Source: Shewanella sp. OMA3-2 (GTDB lineage: Bacteria; Pseudomonadota; Gammaproteobacteria; Enterobacterales; Shewanellaceae). Taken from it: a stretch of DNA of 64,000 nucleotides. Both the position numbers and the translations under genes were made by a program. The notes beneath the pieces are model-generated. The model saw only the letters and a program-made list of their open reading frames with translations. It had not been told where the DNA came from and made no database searches. Shown in pieces: positions 47,436 to 57,201 of the stretch; the stretch's first letter is position 1; each line of letters begins with the position of its first letter. The stretch lies in assembly GCF_021513195.1 (NCBI RefSeq), contig NZ_CP090974.1, positions 2,678,001 to 2,742,000 of the forward strand, in the 5' to 3' direction.

Positions 47436-48104
47436 TTAATCAATATCCAAGTATTTATGCATTTGAATCGACAAACGCCAGTTCCGCTCAATACATACTT
47501 TCATCGCCAATGCTGTCGCGCGTGGCTTTTGGCTAATAGGTTGTAAGCAGATAGTTTTACCTTCTACATCAATATCTTTTAGTAAATCATCAAGCTCTTC
47601 AATATGTTTATCTGTGGCGATTGGGTGTTTAATTTCATTTGCACGTGTTAATGCTTGGCTTAATACCTTGTAACCGCCCTTCATATTGATTTTAGGTGAC
47701 ACGGTAACCCAGGCATCTTGATGGCAAAGCACCTCAAAAGTTCCTGATGTTTCAATTTGAACGCTATAGCCTGAGCCAATTAATTGATTAGTTAGCTCAG
47801 TTAAATCATACAAGCAAGGTTCACCACCAGTAATCACCACATGTTTTGCAGTATACTTTTTACGACTAAATGCCGCTATAAGACTCATGCCGTCATGATT
47901 GGCCCAGCGGCCAATGGTGCCATCAACCGCGATGACTTGTTCAGGTGACACCTTGTTCTCAACGAGTACATCCCAAGTTTGTTTAGTGTCACACCAAGAG
48001 CACCCGACCGGACAGCCTTGTAAACGAACAAAGAGTGCGGGCACACCGGTAAAAGCCCCTTCACCTTGAATCGTTTCAAACACTTCATTAACTGGATAAT
48101 TCAT
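47436..48104 (-). CDS. queE: 7-carboxy-7-deazaguanine synthase
   Basis: A 222-residue radical SAM enzyme making 7-carboxy-7-deazaguanine, a step in queuosine tRNA modification. The cluster Cys are C31, C35 and C38 ([11 protein letters not shown]). The N-terminal [12 protein letters not shown] and [10 protein letters not shown] motifs are typical. AGGTGA precedes the ATG. It is divergent from queC, which carries out the next step. Confidence 0.95.
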   Translation of the reverse strand: MNYPVNEVFETIQGEGAFTGVPALFVRLQGCPVGCSWCDTKQTWDVLVENKVSPEQVIAVDGTIGRWANHDGMSLIAAFSRKKYTAKHVVITGGEPCLYDLTELTNQLIGSGYSVQIETSGTFEVLCHQDAWVTVSPKINMKGGYKVLSQALTRANEIKHPIATDKHIEELDDLLKDIDVEGKTICLQPISQKPRATALAMKVCIERNWRLSIQMHKYLDID

Positions 48105-48289
48105 TTGTCACCTGCTTTATACATTAGGGCCGCATTTATAGTTTATTTCTACCTCAGTATCAAGGCTAGTGGTGTGCCAATTGGTATATATGAACCATTA
48201 ACTTTGCTATTGCAGGAAACTGTAAGATAAAATACCTATAATTAATAAATTATTACCCTCTTATACTCTTTAGCATTAGGTTATTATTC

Positions 48290-49003
48290 ATGTCTCAATC
48301 TTCATTGCCAAGCAAAGCATTAGTCGTCTTCAGTGGTGGTCAAGACTCAACCACCTGCCTTATTCAAGCGTTAACCGAATATGATGAAGTACATGGTATT
48401 ACCTTTGATTATGGCCAGCGCCACAAACAAGAAATTGATGTAGCCAAAGCTCTGGCAACACAACTTAACTTAGTCAGCCATAAAGTTTTAGACACCACAC
48501 TGTTAAACGAGTTAGCCATTTCAGCATTAACCCGAGATGCTATTCCAGTGTCTCACGAATTAATGAATAACGGTTTACCTAATACTTTTGTTCCCGGGCG
48601 AAATATCTTATTTCTCACGCTAGCTGGCGTATATGCTTATCAACTCGGCTGTGATGCCATTATTACGGGTGTATGTGAAACAGACTTTTCGGGCTATCCA
48701 GACTGCAGAGATGAATTTGTTAAATCAATGCAACACACTTTAGCCTTAGGCATGGATAAACCATTAAAAATCATTACCCCATTGATGTGGCTTAACAAAG
48801 CTGAAACATGGGCTTTAGCTGATAAATACAAACAATTAGATCTCGTTAAACAGCAAACACTGACTTGCTATAACGGTATCATTGGTGACGGTTGTGGCGA
48901 TTGCCCATCGTGTTTATTGCGTCAACGCGGATTAAATGATTATCTACAAAATCAACAACAAGTTATGCAGTCATTGAACGCTAAAATGCAGTCATCGACA
49001 TAG
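48290..49003 (+). CDS. queC: 7-cyano-7-deazaguanine (preQ0) synthase
   Basis: A 237-residue enzyme converting carboxy-deazaguanine to preQ0 with ATP and ammonia. The ATP loop is FSGGQDSTT (residues 14-22). The C-terminal zinc site is [16 protein letters not shown]. Length is standard. It is divergent from queE with a 185-base shared upstream region, and is followed eight bases later by the rhombosortase gene. Confidence 0.96.
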   Translation: MSQSSLPSKALVVFSGGQDSTTCLIQALTEYDEVHGITFDYGQRHKQEIDVAKALATQLNLVSHKVLDTTLLNELAISALTRDAIPVSHELMNNGLPNTFVPGRNILFLTLAGVYAYQLGCDAIITGVCETDFSGYPDCRDEFVKSMQHTLALGMDKPLKIITPLMWLNKAETWALADKYKQLDLVKQQTLTCYNGIIGDGCGDCPSCLLRQRGLNDYLQNQQQVMQSLNAKMQSST

Positions 49004-49011
49004 AGGTTAAT

Positions 49012-49634
49012 ATGGGCCAATCAACGTCATCCTTAATCAAGCCATATCACTTCACCTTGGTTATAAGTGTCATCTGTATTGTTTTATTTGCCTTGAGTAT
49101 CACTAATCCTATCATTGTTGATACCAACTACTTATTCAAATTTCAACATGATGCTATTGCCAATGGACAAATTTGGCGCCTTCTTACCGGCAATTTACTC
49201 CATACTAACGTATGGCACTTAGTAATGAATTTGGCGGGATTTTGGGTGATCGTGTTTTTACACGAATTACATTACCAAAGACATACGGCTAAATTGATGC
49301 TGCTTTTTCTGTGTCTTTGTATTCTAGAAGGGCTTGGTTTATACCTCTTTTACCGGAACTAAAGGCCTATGTGGGTTTAAGTGGCTTATTACATGGTTTA
49401 TTTGCCTTTGGCGCGGTAATGGATATCCGTAAAGGGTTACGTTCTGGCTATTTACTGCTAATAGGCGTAATAGCAAAGGTCGGTTATGAGCAGTATTTTG
49501 GGGCAAGTGCGGGTATATCGGCATTAATTAATGCTCGGGTGGCTACTGAATCTCATTTAGTTGGGTTAGTTGCTGGGCTAATATGCGCGATATTTTGGCT
49601 GACTATTGCTAACAAATTTCGCTACAAAAAATAA
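49012..49634 (+). pseudogene. rrtA: Rhombosortase (rhomboid-type protease), frameshifted
   Basis: A six-helix membrane serine protease of the rhomboid family that processes GlyGly-CTERM proteins. The first frame has the N-terminal helices, WRLLTGNLLHTNVWHLVMN, and ends EGLGLYLFYRN. The second frame continues PELKAYVGLSGLLHG with the catalytic Ser (GLSG) and the catalytic His in ESHLVGLVAG. Adding one C to the CC at 49353-49354 gives YPELKAY and a 207-residue protein of normal size. GAGGTT precedes the ATG. One base could be a sequencing slip. Confidence 0.88.
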
Positions 49635-49664
49635 CTATTAAAAGTAGTGACTAAAAACGTTATT

Positions 49665-50666
49665 TCATTTTGTTAGTCGATTGTTAATTTCGCTTGTCAA
49701 AGCGGTCTTCATGTCATCTGGGCCACAATATTCTGCATAGCCTAATCCTTCACCATAGGGATTAACCTGAGTGGCTAAATTGACCACACGGTAACAATAG
49801 TCACCTTGTTTAACTATTCGATTAGGATCAAGTCTATGGTTGTAAGTATGAGGCTGACTGGTATCAATTTTTGAAATTAATTCAATAAATGTCAAGTCTG
49901 GATCCATTTCACTCATCGTTCCGCTAGGCTTGTTTGTAAACGCAGATTGCGACCCTATCAAGGCTTCAAGCTCATTGATATTAATCTGTTGTAAATACTG
50001 GCTTGATGCCTGACTAATCGCATGGGTTGAAAGTACTGCCACGCTCTCAATTTCGCTATCACTTCCACTGGCCACTGCTTTATTGAAAACTTCCCCGTTA
50101 ATCGTCGGGGCATTATTACTGCTGTTATCTTGATGATCTGGTGTATTAATATTTGGTGCATTGCTATCTTTAGGTTCTGCTGGAACCTGTTGTTGTAAAT
50201 TAGATACTGGCAGAGCATCATTTGGTGTAATGGGTTGTATAGATGTTTCGACTTCAGTATTTGAATTTTGCTCATCATCCCCTAGTTTGTTTATATCTAG
50301 TTTGTTTATGTCTAGCTTATCAATATCGACTTTTGATTCACTTGCTTTCACCATAGCTTCATATTGTTCAGTGGTAATAATATAGCTGTTAATTTTGATC
50401 CCTTCTGGGGCTATGATTAAATTCGACTGATTCTGATCACTCGCTTGCTGCCAAAACCAGGCAATAACACAGAAAAAAACAAGGTGTACGCCAAGCGCAA
50501 GACACACCGACTTAACTAACCCTCGCCTATCTTTAATGATGACGGGCTCGCTTTCAAGCTCGGGGTTATGGTCATGGTCAATACAGATCCTAAAGATATC
50601 ACTATCTCTATTTAATGATTTATTTCTTCTATCCATCTTGTTTGCTGTCTTTAAAAACATATCCAT
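49665..50666 (-). CDS. Single-span membrane protein of unknown function
   Basis: A 333-residue protein. A basic cytoplasmic head is followed by one membrane helix (about residues 51-72, VCLALGVHLVFFCVIAWFW) and a long Asn/Gln/Ser/Asp-rich, probably disordered periplasmic stretch with short D(I/K)NKLDINKL repeats (about 115-130). A compact C-terminal domain (about 260-333) has two Cys (GDYCYRV, AEYCGPDD) that may pair. The layout resembles TonB/TolA-like or tethered periplasmic proteins, but no family was recognised. It is convergent with rrtA. Confidence 0.65.
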   Translation of the reverse strand: MDMFLKTANKMDRRNKSLNRDSDIFRICIDHDHNPELESEPVIIKDRRGLVKSVCLALGVHLVFFCVIAWFWQQASDQNQSNLIIAPEGIKINSYIITTEQYEAMVKASESKVDIDKLDINKLDINKLGDDEQNSNTEVETSIQPITPNDALPVSNLQQQVPAEPKDSNAPNINTPDHQDNSSNNAPTINGEVFNKAVASGSDSEIESVAVLSTHAISQASSQYLQQININELEALIGSQSAFTNKPSGTMSEMDPDLTFIELISKIDTSQPHTYNHRLDPNRIVKQGDYCYRVVNLATQVNPYGEGLGYAEYCGPDDMKTALTSEINNRLTK

Positions 50667-50861
50667 ATATCATTAACTCTGCTGATTTGAATATAAATCC
50701 TTGATAAAGTTCACTCATCCCCCTAAAAAATAGTCCAAAGTATACTAAGGAAAACTTCGGCTAAAAACTGAGAGTACACGTGTACACTATTTATAGTTTT
50801 TACAGCCTAGCCCTGTTAGACTAGAAAATATCATTCGACTGTTAATTGAGTAATAATAACA

Positions 50862-51542
50862 ATGCACGAAAAATTAGACATTCTTACTGCAGAACAAATA
50901 CTTAATAATGCTCCCGATTATAGCATTAAAGAGGAATTAGCTAATGGGTTATCTCACGGATTCGGCGTTATTGCGGGTTTATTTGGCCTGGTGTTAATGT
51001 TAACCAATGCTAGAGAAGACTTGTCTACCATTCAGCTTGCGGGTGTCATTATTTATGGTATCAGTATCATAGCGTTATTTTTATCATCCACCCTGTATCA
51101 CACTAGCCGTACACCTGTATGGCGAAAACGTTTTAAAATGGCTGACCACTGTACCATATATACGCTTATTGCAGGTACTTACACTCCGCTGATGTTGATT
51201 GCTTTACAAGATGATAGCGCGTTAATCATATTAACGATAATCTGGAGTATTGCATTAGGAGGAATTGTATTTAAAACTTTGTTTATTGGTCGATTCAAAG
51301 CGCTCAGTCTATTTTTATACCTATTAATGGGCTGGCTTTGCGTTACTGTCATGCAAGACCTTATTGCTAATATGTCAGAGTTAACCTTTAATCTATTGAT
51401 CATAGGTGGATTATTTTATAGCTTAGGGGTAATTTTTTATGCCAATAAAAAAATTCCCTATAATCATGCCATTTGGCATATGTTTGTTCTCGGTGGGGCT
51501 TTTTCACATTTCCTGTGTGTGTATTTTCTGGTCACAAATTAA
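50862..51542 (+). CDS. Hemolysin III / PAQR-family membrane protein
   Basis: A 226-residue seven-helix membrane protein of the hemolysin III (YqfA) family. Family motifs are EELANGLSHGFGV, LSSTLYHT, DHCTIYTLIAGTYTP and the C-terminal HAIWHMFVLGGAFSHF. The conserved His and Asp form a zinc site in related PAQR proteins. The bacterial role is thought to be membrane-lipid homeostasis; haemolytic activity should not be assumed. Confidence 0.92.
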   Translation: MHEKLDILTAEQILNNAPDYSIKEELANGLSHGFGVIAGLFGLVLMLTNAREDLSTIQLAGVIIYGISIIALFLSSTLYHTSRTPVWRKRFKMADHCTIYTLIAGTYTPLMLIALQDDSALIILTIIWSIALGGIVFKTLFIGRFKALSLFLYLLMGWLCVTVMQDLIANMSELTFNLLIIGGLFYSLGVIFYANKKIPYNHAIWHMFVLGGAFSHFLCVYFLVTN

Positions 51543-51639
51543 TATATTTCCCTTTAAAGGTTAACTGAGCCCTTTGTATGCTGTTCAATAGCGATTTTTT
51601 GATGCAGAATCAGCGATAAAGTAATTAATATTGACTCAT

Positions 51640-52011
51640 ATGTATTCTGATTATAAGCATTCTGATGAGCATCAATGGCAAGCAAAGGATAAAATTGCTT
51701 TTGTTATCAAAATGATACCTGAAGGGAAAGTACTTCCTTATGGCAAGGTTGCCGATCTTGCTGGCTTACCTGGACGAGCAAGATATGTATCACGCGCACT
51801 CAAGCTTGCTCCATCAACCGCTAATTTACCTTGGCATAGGGTAATTAACGCTGCTGGACGAATTTCGTTTCCCCAAAACACCCTTTTATTTCAACAACAA
51901 ACTGAATTATTGCGATTAGAGAACATTGAAGTGAACAATGGCAAGATTCCATTGTCCAAGTATTTATGGCAACCTGACTTAGTCACATTAGTCATGACAC
52001 TTCCGTTTTAG
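51640..52011 (+). CDS. Alkyltransferase-like (ATL) DNA-binding protein
   Basis: This protein has the MGMT/Ogt C-terminal fold (PEGKVLPYGKVADLAG, ARYVSRALK, NLPWHRVINAAGRIS). The acceptor PCHR motif reads PWHR, so it cannot accept alkyl groups and belongs to the ATL group, which flags O6-alkylguanine lesions for nucleotide excision repair. The frame opens at TTG 51631; the ATG at 51640 gives 123 residues. The C-terminal tail of about 20 residues extends past the usual fold. Confidence 0.88.
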   Translation: MYSDYKHSDEHQWQAKDKIAFVIKMIPEGKVLPYGKVADLAGLPGRARYVSRALKLAPSTANLPWHRVINAAGRISFPQNTLLFQQQTELLRLENIEVNNGKIPLSKYLWQPDLVTLVMTLPF

Positions 52012-52037
52012 TCGGCATCTCTTTTAGGATTAAAAAC

Positions 52038-53051
52038 TTGCAAACTACTCTTTTAAAATCACAGTCAACTTATCAACTTCTGTCGCCATTAATGGTTTGT
52101 TTAATGATGGCCTCTTTTAGTGCAACCAGCAGTACTCTTGCAACAGATCCCATTTTAACCAGTAAAATATCGGCAACAGATAACATCCAAAATGTCGCTC
52201 AAGAGACCATTTTATTACCACTGACGCCGCACACAGCGCAGTACAAGGCTTATTATGGCAGTATTGAATTAGGTGATGCTAAATATACCCTGCCAGCTAC
52301 TGATAGCGGCTATTATAATTATCTATTCGAAAGCGAAGTTGGGCTACTGATGTTGTCTGATGAACGTAAACTACAAAGTGATTTCACCCTTGAGAACGGT
52401 AAACTGACCCCCTTTAGATATGTACATGAAAGAACGGGAACAGGCAGTGATTACACCGAACAAACCGCTTTTGCTAAATCACAAAATTTTATCCATACCA
52501 TTTATAAACAACAAGCGCTGAAGTTAGATTATCAGGAATTAATATTTGACCCTTTAATGGTTCAATTACAGTTTAGAATGGATGTCATAGGTAATAAAAG
52601 ACCACTTAACTATAAAATGGTTAAAGAAAAAGAAGTTGATGAATATGACTTTAAAATCATTGGTAATGAAACCATCACAGTGGCTGGCGGTACTTTTGAA
52701 ACAGTAAAATTTGAAGTGGTTCGTGATAGCACCAAAAGACAAACCTTTTTCTGGATGGCACCTAAGCTTGCTTATTTACCGATTAGACTAAGCCATTTCT
52801 CTAAAGGCAGTAAACAACTTGATATTCAACTTGCTACATACCATTTCGATAAACCATTAACGGATGTACCTAGTTTAGATATTGCCCATGAACACAAGAT
52901 ATTCAACGCCTATATGGCAGAGAAATCTCTATTAGAGCAAGGTGACACAGCTAAAAAAGTCATAACAGATGATGAGGATTTTCCTGATGTCAGCCAAGAT
53001 AACATTAGCGAGAGAGAGATTTTAGAAATTAAAAAAATGGTGATTGATTAA
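52038..53051 (+). CDS. DUF3108 exported protein
   Basis: A 337-residue protein with a signal peptide (core VCLMMASFSATSS) and a DUF3108 domain spanning most of the mature chain (TAQYKAYYGSIELGDAKY, and later RQTFFWMAPKLAYLPIRL). The fold is predicted beta-rich and periplasmic. The start is a TTG with TAGGAT nine bases upstream; the next ATG (52092) would shorten the signal. The acidic C-terminal tail is unusual. Function unknown. Confidence 0.82.
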   Translation: MQTTLLKSQSTYQLLSPLMVCLMMASFSATSSTLATDPILTSKISATDNIQNVAQETILLPLTPHTAQYKAYYGSIELGDAKYTLPATDSGYYNYLFESEVGLLMLSDERKLQSDFTLENGKLTPFRYVHERTGTGSDYTEQTAFAKSQNFIHTIYKQQALKLDYQELIFDPLMVQLQFRMDVIGNKRPLNYKMVKEKEVDEYDFKIIGNETITVAGGTFETVKFEVVRDSTKRQTFFWMAPKLAYLPIRLSHFSKGSKQLDIQLATYHFDKPLTDVPSLDIAHEHKIFNAYMAEKSLLEQGDTAKKVITDDEDFPDVSQDNISEREILEIKKMVID

Positions 53052-53076
53052 TATTTTATCCTGTAATGCCATAATG

Positions 53077-53103
53077 ACATCACGCCAACAGCTGGCGTGA
53101 TGT
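53077..53103. terminator. Hairpin between convergent DUF3108 and amidotransferase genes
   Basis: A perfect 11-bp stem (53077-53087 with 53093-53103) and 5-nt loop. It is 26 bases after one stop and 17 before the other. Confidence 0.75.
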
Positions 53104-53119
53104 TTCAAGCGTAATACTT

Positions 53120-53908
53120 TTAAATAGCAGTATGTTCAATCCGAATATCACCGCGTCTAAATAGCCTCCAGTCACCAGCAGAAAGTACTTGCCACTGCTC
53201 ATTATTAGTCAGCGGTCTAGTGGCTATCACAGTAACAATATCATTCGGGGTAGTTTCTTTTTGAAAATCAATCACAACATCGGTATCAATAAGAGTTGCT
53301 TTACCAAAGGGGGCTCGACGAGTGATATGACATAAATTGTTGGTGCAATAGGCCATTAAATCAATGCCATCGCTTAAAATCATATTAAATACCCCTAGGG
53401 TGCGGATCTCATCTGCCAGTTTAGCTATGTACTCAAACACCGCATTCATATTTTCGGGTGCCGTGTTACCAAAGCGCTGCAAGACTTGCTCAAGTATCCA
53501 ACAAAATGCCATTTCACTGTCCGTATCACCAACGGCTTGAAAACGACTGGAAGTAAATTTTTGCTCATATGCACTTAGCTGACCATTATGTGCATAGGTC
53601 CAGTAGCGTCCCCATAATTCACGGGTAAATGGATGAGTATTCTCCAATGACACCCCTCCTCTATTAGCTTGTCTAATATGACTCACCACGATTTCACTTT
53701 TAATCGGGTATGACTTTATGAGTTGGGCGATATGAGATTGACTGCTTGGTCGAGCATCTTTAAAGGTACGATTACCTTTACCTTCATAAAAAGTAATACC
53801 CCAACCGTCAACATGTGGCCCAGTGACACCGCCACGTTCAGCAAGACCGGTGAAACTAAACACAATATCAGTGGGTACATTGGCACTCATAGCAAGCAAT
53901 TCGCACAT
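53120..53908 (-). CDS. Class II glutamine amidotransferase (YafJ-like)
   Basis: A 262-residue Ntn-type amidotransferase domain protein. The nucleophile is C2 after Met removal (MCELLAMSA). HVDGWGITFY and HIRQANRGGVSLENTHPF are the family's substrate-binding motifs, and WTYAHNGQL is typical. It lacks any synthase domain, so the acceptor is unknown. AAGGC precedes the ATG. Monocistronic. Confidence 0.9.
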   Translation of the reverse strand: MCELLAMSANVPTDIVFSFTGLAERGGVTGPHVDGWGITFYEGKGNRTFKDARPSSQSHIAQLIKSYPIKSEIVVSHIRQANRGGVSLENTHPFTRELWGRYWTYAHNGQLSAYEQKFTSSRFQAVGDTDSEMAFCWILEQVLQRFGNTAPENMNAVFEYIAKLADEIRTLGVFNMILSDGIDLMAYCTNNLCHITRRAPFGKATLIDTDVVIDFQKETTPNDIVTVIATRPLTNNEQWQVLSAGDWRLFRRGDIRIEHTAI

Positions 53909-54003
53909 TTATCAAGCCTTTTCGTTACTAATTGATCAATTCTACGCTATAAAACATATTGTATCTTCTGTGATAAATCAGTGAAACAAGATTGATACAT
54001 ATA

Positions 54004-54025
54004 AATTTAAACAATTGTTTGAATA
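54004..54025. promoter_or_regulatory. PsrA-like operator upstream of the second fadE
   Basis: Arms AATTTAAACA and TGTTTGAATA around AT share 17-18 of the 20 arm positions with the dyad before tetR-fadE (38494-38515). It lies about 130 bases before the GTG start. Confidence 0.72.
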
Positions 54026-54153
54026 ATACTTGTATTCATTGCTGCATAAGGTTAAATTTTATGTAGCACAGGTCTGACCACGGTCTATACTTGTGATTAA
54101 GATCAATAAAAACTAGCCATTCACACTGAAACTGGCTTTAAGGAGAGAGTAAA

Positions 54154-56601
54154 GTGACCACCCTATTTTTGATCATCGCGATGATCTTTGTGCTCGGCAC
54201 AATGTCTTACCTCAGGGTATCGCTTGTCACCACCACAATAGCTGCTGCTGTTGTTTTAGGTGTTGGTAGCGCCATGGACATCGTTGGTACTATTACATGG
54301 GTTGTATTCCTTGTAATGGCATTACCTTTTAACATCAAATCATTTAGACAGAATTTTATCAGCCGTCCGCTGCTTAAAGTGTACCGCGGTATCATGCCTG
54401 AAATGTCTACTACTGAAAAAGAAGCCATTGAAGCGGGTACTACTTGGTGGGAAGCGGATTTGTTCGCTGGTAATCCTAACTGGAGTAAACTACACAACTA
54501 CCCACAATCTCGCCTTACCGCAGACGAACAAGCCTTCCTAGATGGCCCTGTTGAAGAAGTGTGTAAAATGGTTAATCACCATATGGTATCGCATGAACTT
54601 GGCGATTTACCGCAAGAAGTGTGGCAATTCCTAAAAGACCATGGATTCTTTGCGATGATCATCAAAAAGAAATACGGTGGTTTAGAGTATTCTGCTTTTG
54701 CACAATCTCGCGTATTACAGAAGCTAGCCGGTGTCAGCAGCGAACTTGCATCTACAGTCGGCGTACCTAACTCATTAGGCCCTGGCGAGTTATTACAGCA
54801 CTATGGTACTACAGAGCAGCAAGACCATTATTTACCTCGCTTAGCTAAAGGCTTAGAAGTGCCTTGTTTCGCACTTACCAGCCCAGAAGCTGGCAGTGAC
54901 GCAGGCTCAATTCCAGATTTTGGTATTGTATGTAAAGGCGAGTTTGAAGGTGAAGAAGTACTGGGTATGAAGCTAACATGGAACAAGCGTTATATTACGC
55001 TTGCACCAGTTGCAACTGTGCTTGGCCTAGCATTTAAACTACGCGATCCAGATGGGTTATTAGGTGATAAACAAGAACTTGGTATTACCTGTGCTTTAAT
55101 TCCTACTAATATTCCGGGTGTAGAAACCGGTCGCCGTCACTTCCCACTTAACTGTATGTTCCAAAATGGTCCTACACGTGGTGAAGAAGTGTTTGTGCCA
55201 TTAAGCTTTATTATTGGTGGGCCAGAAATGGCTGGCCAAGGCTGGCGTATGCTGGTTGAGTGTTTATCAGTGGGTCGTGGTATTACATTACCATCGAACT
55301 CTGCCGGTGGTGTAAAAACAGCTGCCATCGCTACTGGTGCCTACGCACGTATTCGTCGTCAATTTAAATTGCCGATTGGTAAATTAGAAGGCATTGAAGA
55401 GCCAATGGCACGTTTAGGCGGCAATGCATACTTAATGGATGCAGTCACTAGCTTAACAACCACTGCTATCGATTTAGGTGAAAAGCCATCTGTTATTTCA
55501 GCCATTGTTAAATTCCACCTGACCGACAGAATGCAGAAATGTATTATCGATGCTATGGATATCCATGGCGGTAAAGGTGTATGTTTAGGCCCAAATAATT
55601 ATTTAGGCCGTGGCTATCAAGCAGCTCCTATCGCGATTACGGTTGAAGGTGCGAATATTCTCACCCGTGCAATGATCATTTATGGTCAAGGGGCTATTCG
55701 TTGTCATCCTTACGTATTAACAGAAATGGAGTCGGCGTTTGACACTGATGCAGCACGAGGTTTAACCACCTTTGATGATGCAATATTTGGTCATATTGGT
55801 TTTGCTATCTCTAATTTTATTCGCAGTTTCTGGATGGGATTAACAGGTGCTCGTTTCTCTAATGCGCCTTACTCAGATAAGACTAAACGTTACTATCAAC
55901 AGATGAACCGCTTCAGTGCTAACTTAGCCTTGCTGTCTGATTTAGCAATGGCGACTTTAGGTGGTAACCTTAAACGTAAAGAACGTATTTCTGCTCGTTT
56001 AGGTGACTTATTAAGCCAGTTATATCTTGTGTCAGCAACATTGAAACGTTATCAAGATGAAGGCCGTTTAACTGAAGACTTACCTTTAGTTCAGTGGGCT
56101 GTTGAAGATTCGTTGTATAAACTACAAGACTCTTTAGATGACTTACTTAACAACTTCCCTATGGGATTAGGTTATGTACTGCGTTTAGTTATTTTCCCAT
56201 TCGGTCGTCCAGTTAAACGTCCTACTGATGTAATGGATCACAAAGTGGCTAAAATAATGCAAACACCTTGTGCAAGCCGTGATCGCTTAGGTAAAGGTCA
56301 GTTCTTTACTAACTGTGAAAACAACGCTGTCGGTATTCAAGAGCAAACCTTTATCGATATTTTAGCTTGTGAGCCTTTATACGATAAAGTGTGTAAAGCG
56401 GCAGGTAAACGACTCCCTTTCATGTGGCTTGATAAAATTGCTGCTGAAGGTAAAGCATTGGGTATTCTAAGTGAAGCTGAAATTGCATTACTAGAACGTG
56501 CTGAAATTGGTCGTATGAAGTCTATCAATGTTGATGATTTTGACACAGAAGAACTACGTGCCAATATCAAGGTACCCGCTAAGCAAGAAAAAGCTGCTTA
56601 A
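54154..56601 (+). CDS. fadE: FadE-type acyl-CoA dehydrogenase (second copy)
   Basis: An 815-residue paralog of the enzyme at 35.5 kb, with two N-terminal membrane segments (about residues 2-17 and 25-50) instead of one. The core shows [35 protein letters not shown] and [19 protein letters not shown], then the C-terminal DUF1974 region ending in [12 protein letters not shown]. The start is a GTG with AAGGAG eight bases upstream. A thioesterase gene follows 69 bases later. The PsrA-like box upstream suggests induction by fatty acids. Confidence 0.95.
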   Translation: MTTLFLIIAMIFVLGTMSYLRVSLVTTTIAAAVVLGVGSAMDIVGTITWVVFLVMALPFNIKSFRQNFISRPLLKVYRGIMPEMSTTEKEAIEAGTTWWEADLFAGNPNWSKLHNYPQSRLTADEQAFLDGPVEEVCKMVNHHMVSHELGDLPQEVWQFLKDHGFFAMIIKKKYGGLEYSAFAQSRVLQKLAGVSSELASTVGVPNSLGPGELLQHYGTTEQQDHYLPRLAKGLEVPCFALTSPEAGSDAGSIPDFGIVCKGEFEGEEVLGMKLTWNKRYITLAPVATVLGLAFKLRDPDGLLGDKQELGITCALIPTNIPGVETGRRHFPLNCMFQNGPTRGEEVFVPLSFIIGGPEMAGQGWRMLVECLSVGRGITLPSNSAGGVKTAAIATGAYARIRRQFKLPIGKLEGIEEPMARLGGNAYLMDAVTSLTTTAIDLGEKPSVISAIVKFHLTDRMQKCIIDAMDIHGGKGVCLGPNNYLGRGYQAAPIAITVEGANILTRAMIIYGQGAIRCHPYVLTEMESAFDTDAARGLTTFDDAIFGHIGFAISNFIRSFWMGLTGARFSNAPYSDKTKRYYQQMNRFSANLALLSDLAMATLGGNLKRKERISARLGDLLSQLYLVSATLKRYQDEGRLTEDLPLVQWAVEDSLYKLQDSLDDLLNNFPMGLGYVLRLVIFPFGRPVKRPTDVMDHKVAKIMQTPCASRDRLGKGQFFTNCENNAVGIQEQTFIDILACEPLYDKVCKAAGKRLPFMWLDKIAAEGKALGILSEAEIALLERAEIGRMKSINVDDFDTEELRANIKVPAKQEKAA

Positions 56602-56670
56602 CTGAGTCACTGATTAAAGTAATATTAAGGGTAAAGCCAAGCTTTACCCTTTTTTATTGAGGAAAGTTCA

Positions 56671-57102
56671 ATGAATATACGTCAAATGACAGGCCTGCAA
56701 ATCATGCAAGCCATGTTAGCGGGTGATCTGCCCGCCCCTTCAATCACCAAAACAATGCCAATGAAAGCCGTTGCCGTCAGCGAGGGAGAAATAACCTTTG
56801 AAGCAACAGCAGATGAGAGGCACCTTAATCCTATGGGTGGAGTACATGGCGGCTTTGCCGCTACAGTACTTGATTCAGCTACGGCTTGCGCGGTTCATTC
56901 TGCACTGCCAGCTGGCGCAAGCTACGCCACTATCGACTTGAATGTTAAGATGGTTAGACCTGTACCCAAAAATCAACCGGTAATTGCCGTAGGTAAGCTA
57001 GTTAATTTGAGCACCAGTTTAGCGATATCTGAAGCAAGGCTGACCGATCAGCAAGGTCGATTGCTTGCAACGGCTACTGCAAGTTGTATGGTAAGCCGTT
57101 AG
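56671..57102 (+). CDS. PaaI-family hotdog thioesterase
   Basis: A 143-residue acyl-CoA thioesterase-like protein with the hotdog motif HLNPMGGVHGGFAATVLDSATACAV, given here by its key HGG and D residues (about 55-78). The TIDLNVKMVRPV strand is typical. AGGAAAG precedes the ATG. Its position after fadE suggests that it releases CoA from stalled intermediates, but the substrate is unproven. Ends at a strong terminator. Confidence 0.9.
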   Translation: MNIRQMTGLQIMQAMLAGDLPAPSITKTMPMKAVAVSEGEITFEATADERHLNPMGGVHGGFAATVLDSATACAVHSALPAGASYATIDLNVKMVRPVPKNQPVIAVGKLVNLSTSLAISEARLTDQQGRLLATATASCMVSR

Positions 57103-57113
57103 GATCTGCATAT

Positions 57114-57147
57114 AAAAAAGAGCCCGTCAAATGACGGGCTCTTTTTT
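57114..57147. terminator. Bidirectional terminator between thioesterase and RND genes
   Basis: A perfect 16-bp stem with a 2-nt loop and A/T runs on both sides. Confidence 0.95.
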
Positions 57148-57201
57148 ATGCTCAATTGGCAGCAATACTAGGTTAAGAACCTGTGTTACCCAGTAACCAA
57201 T

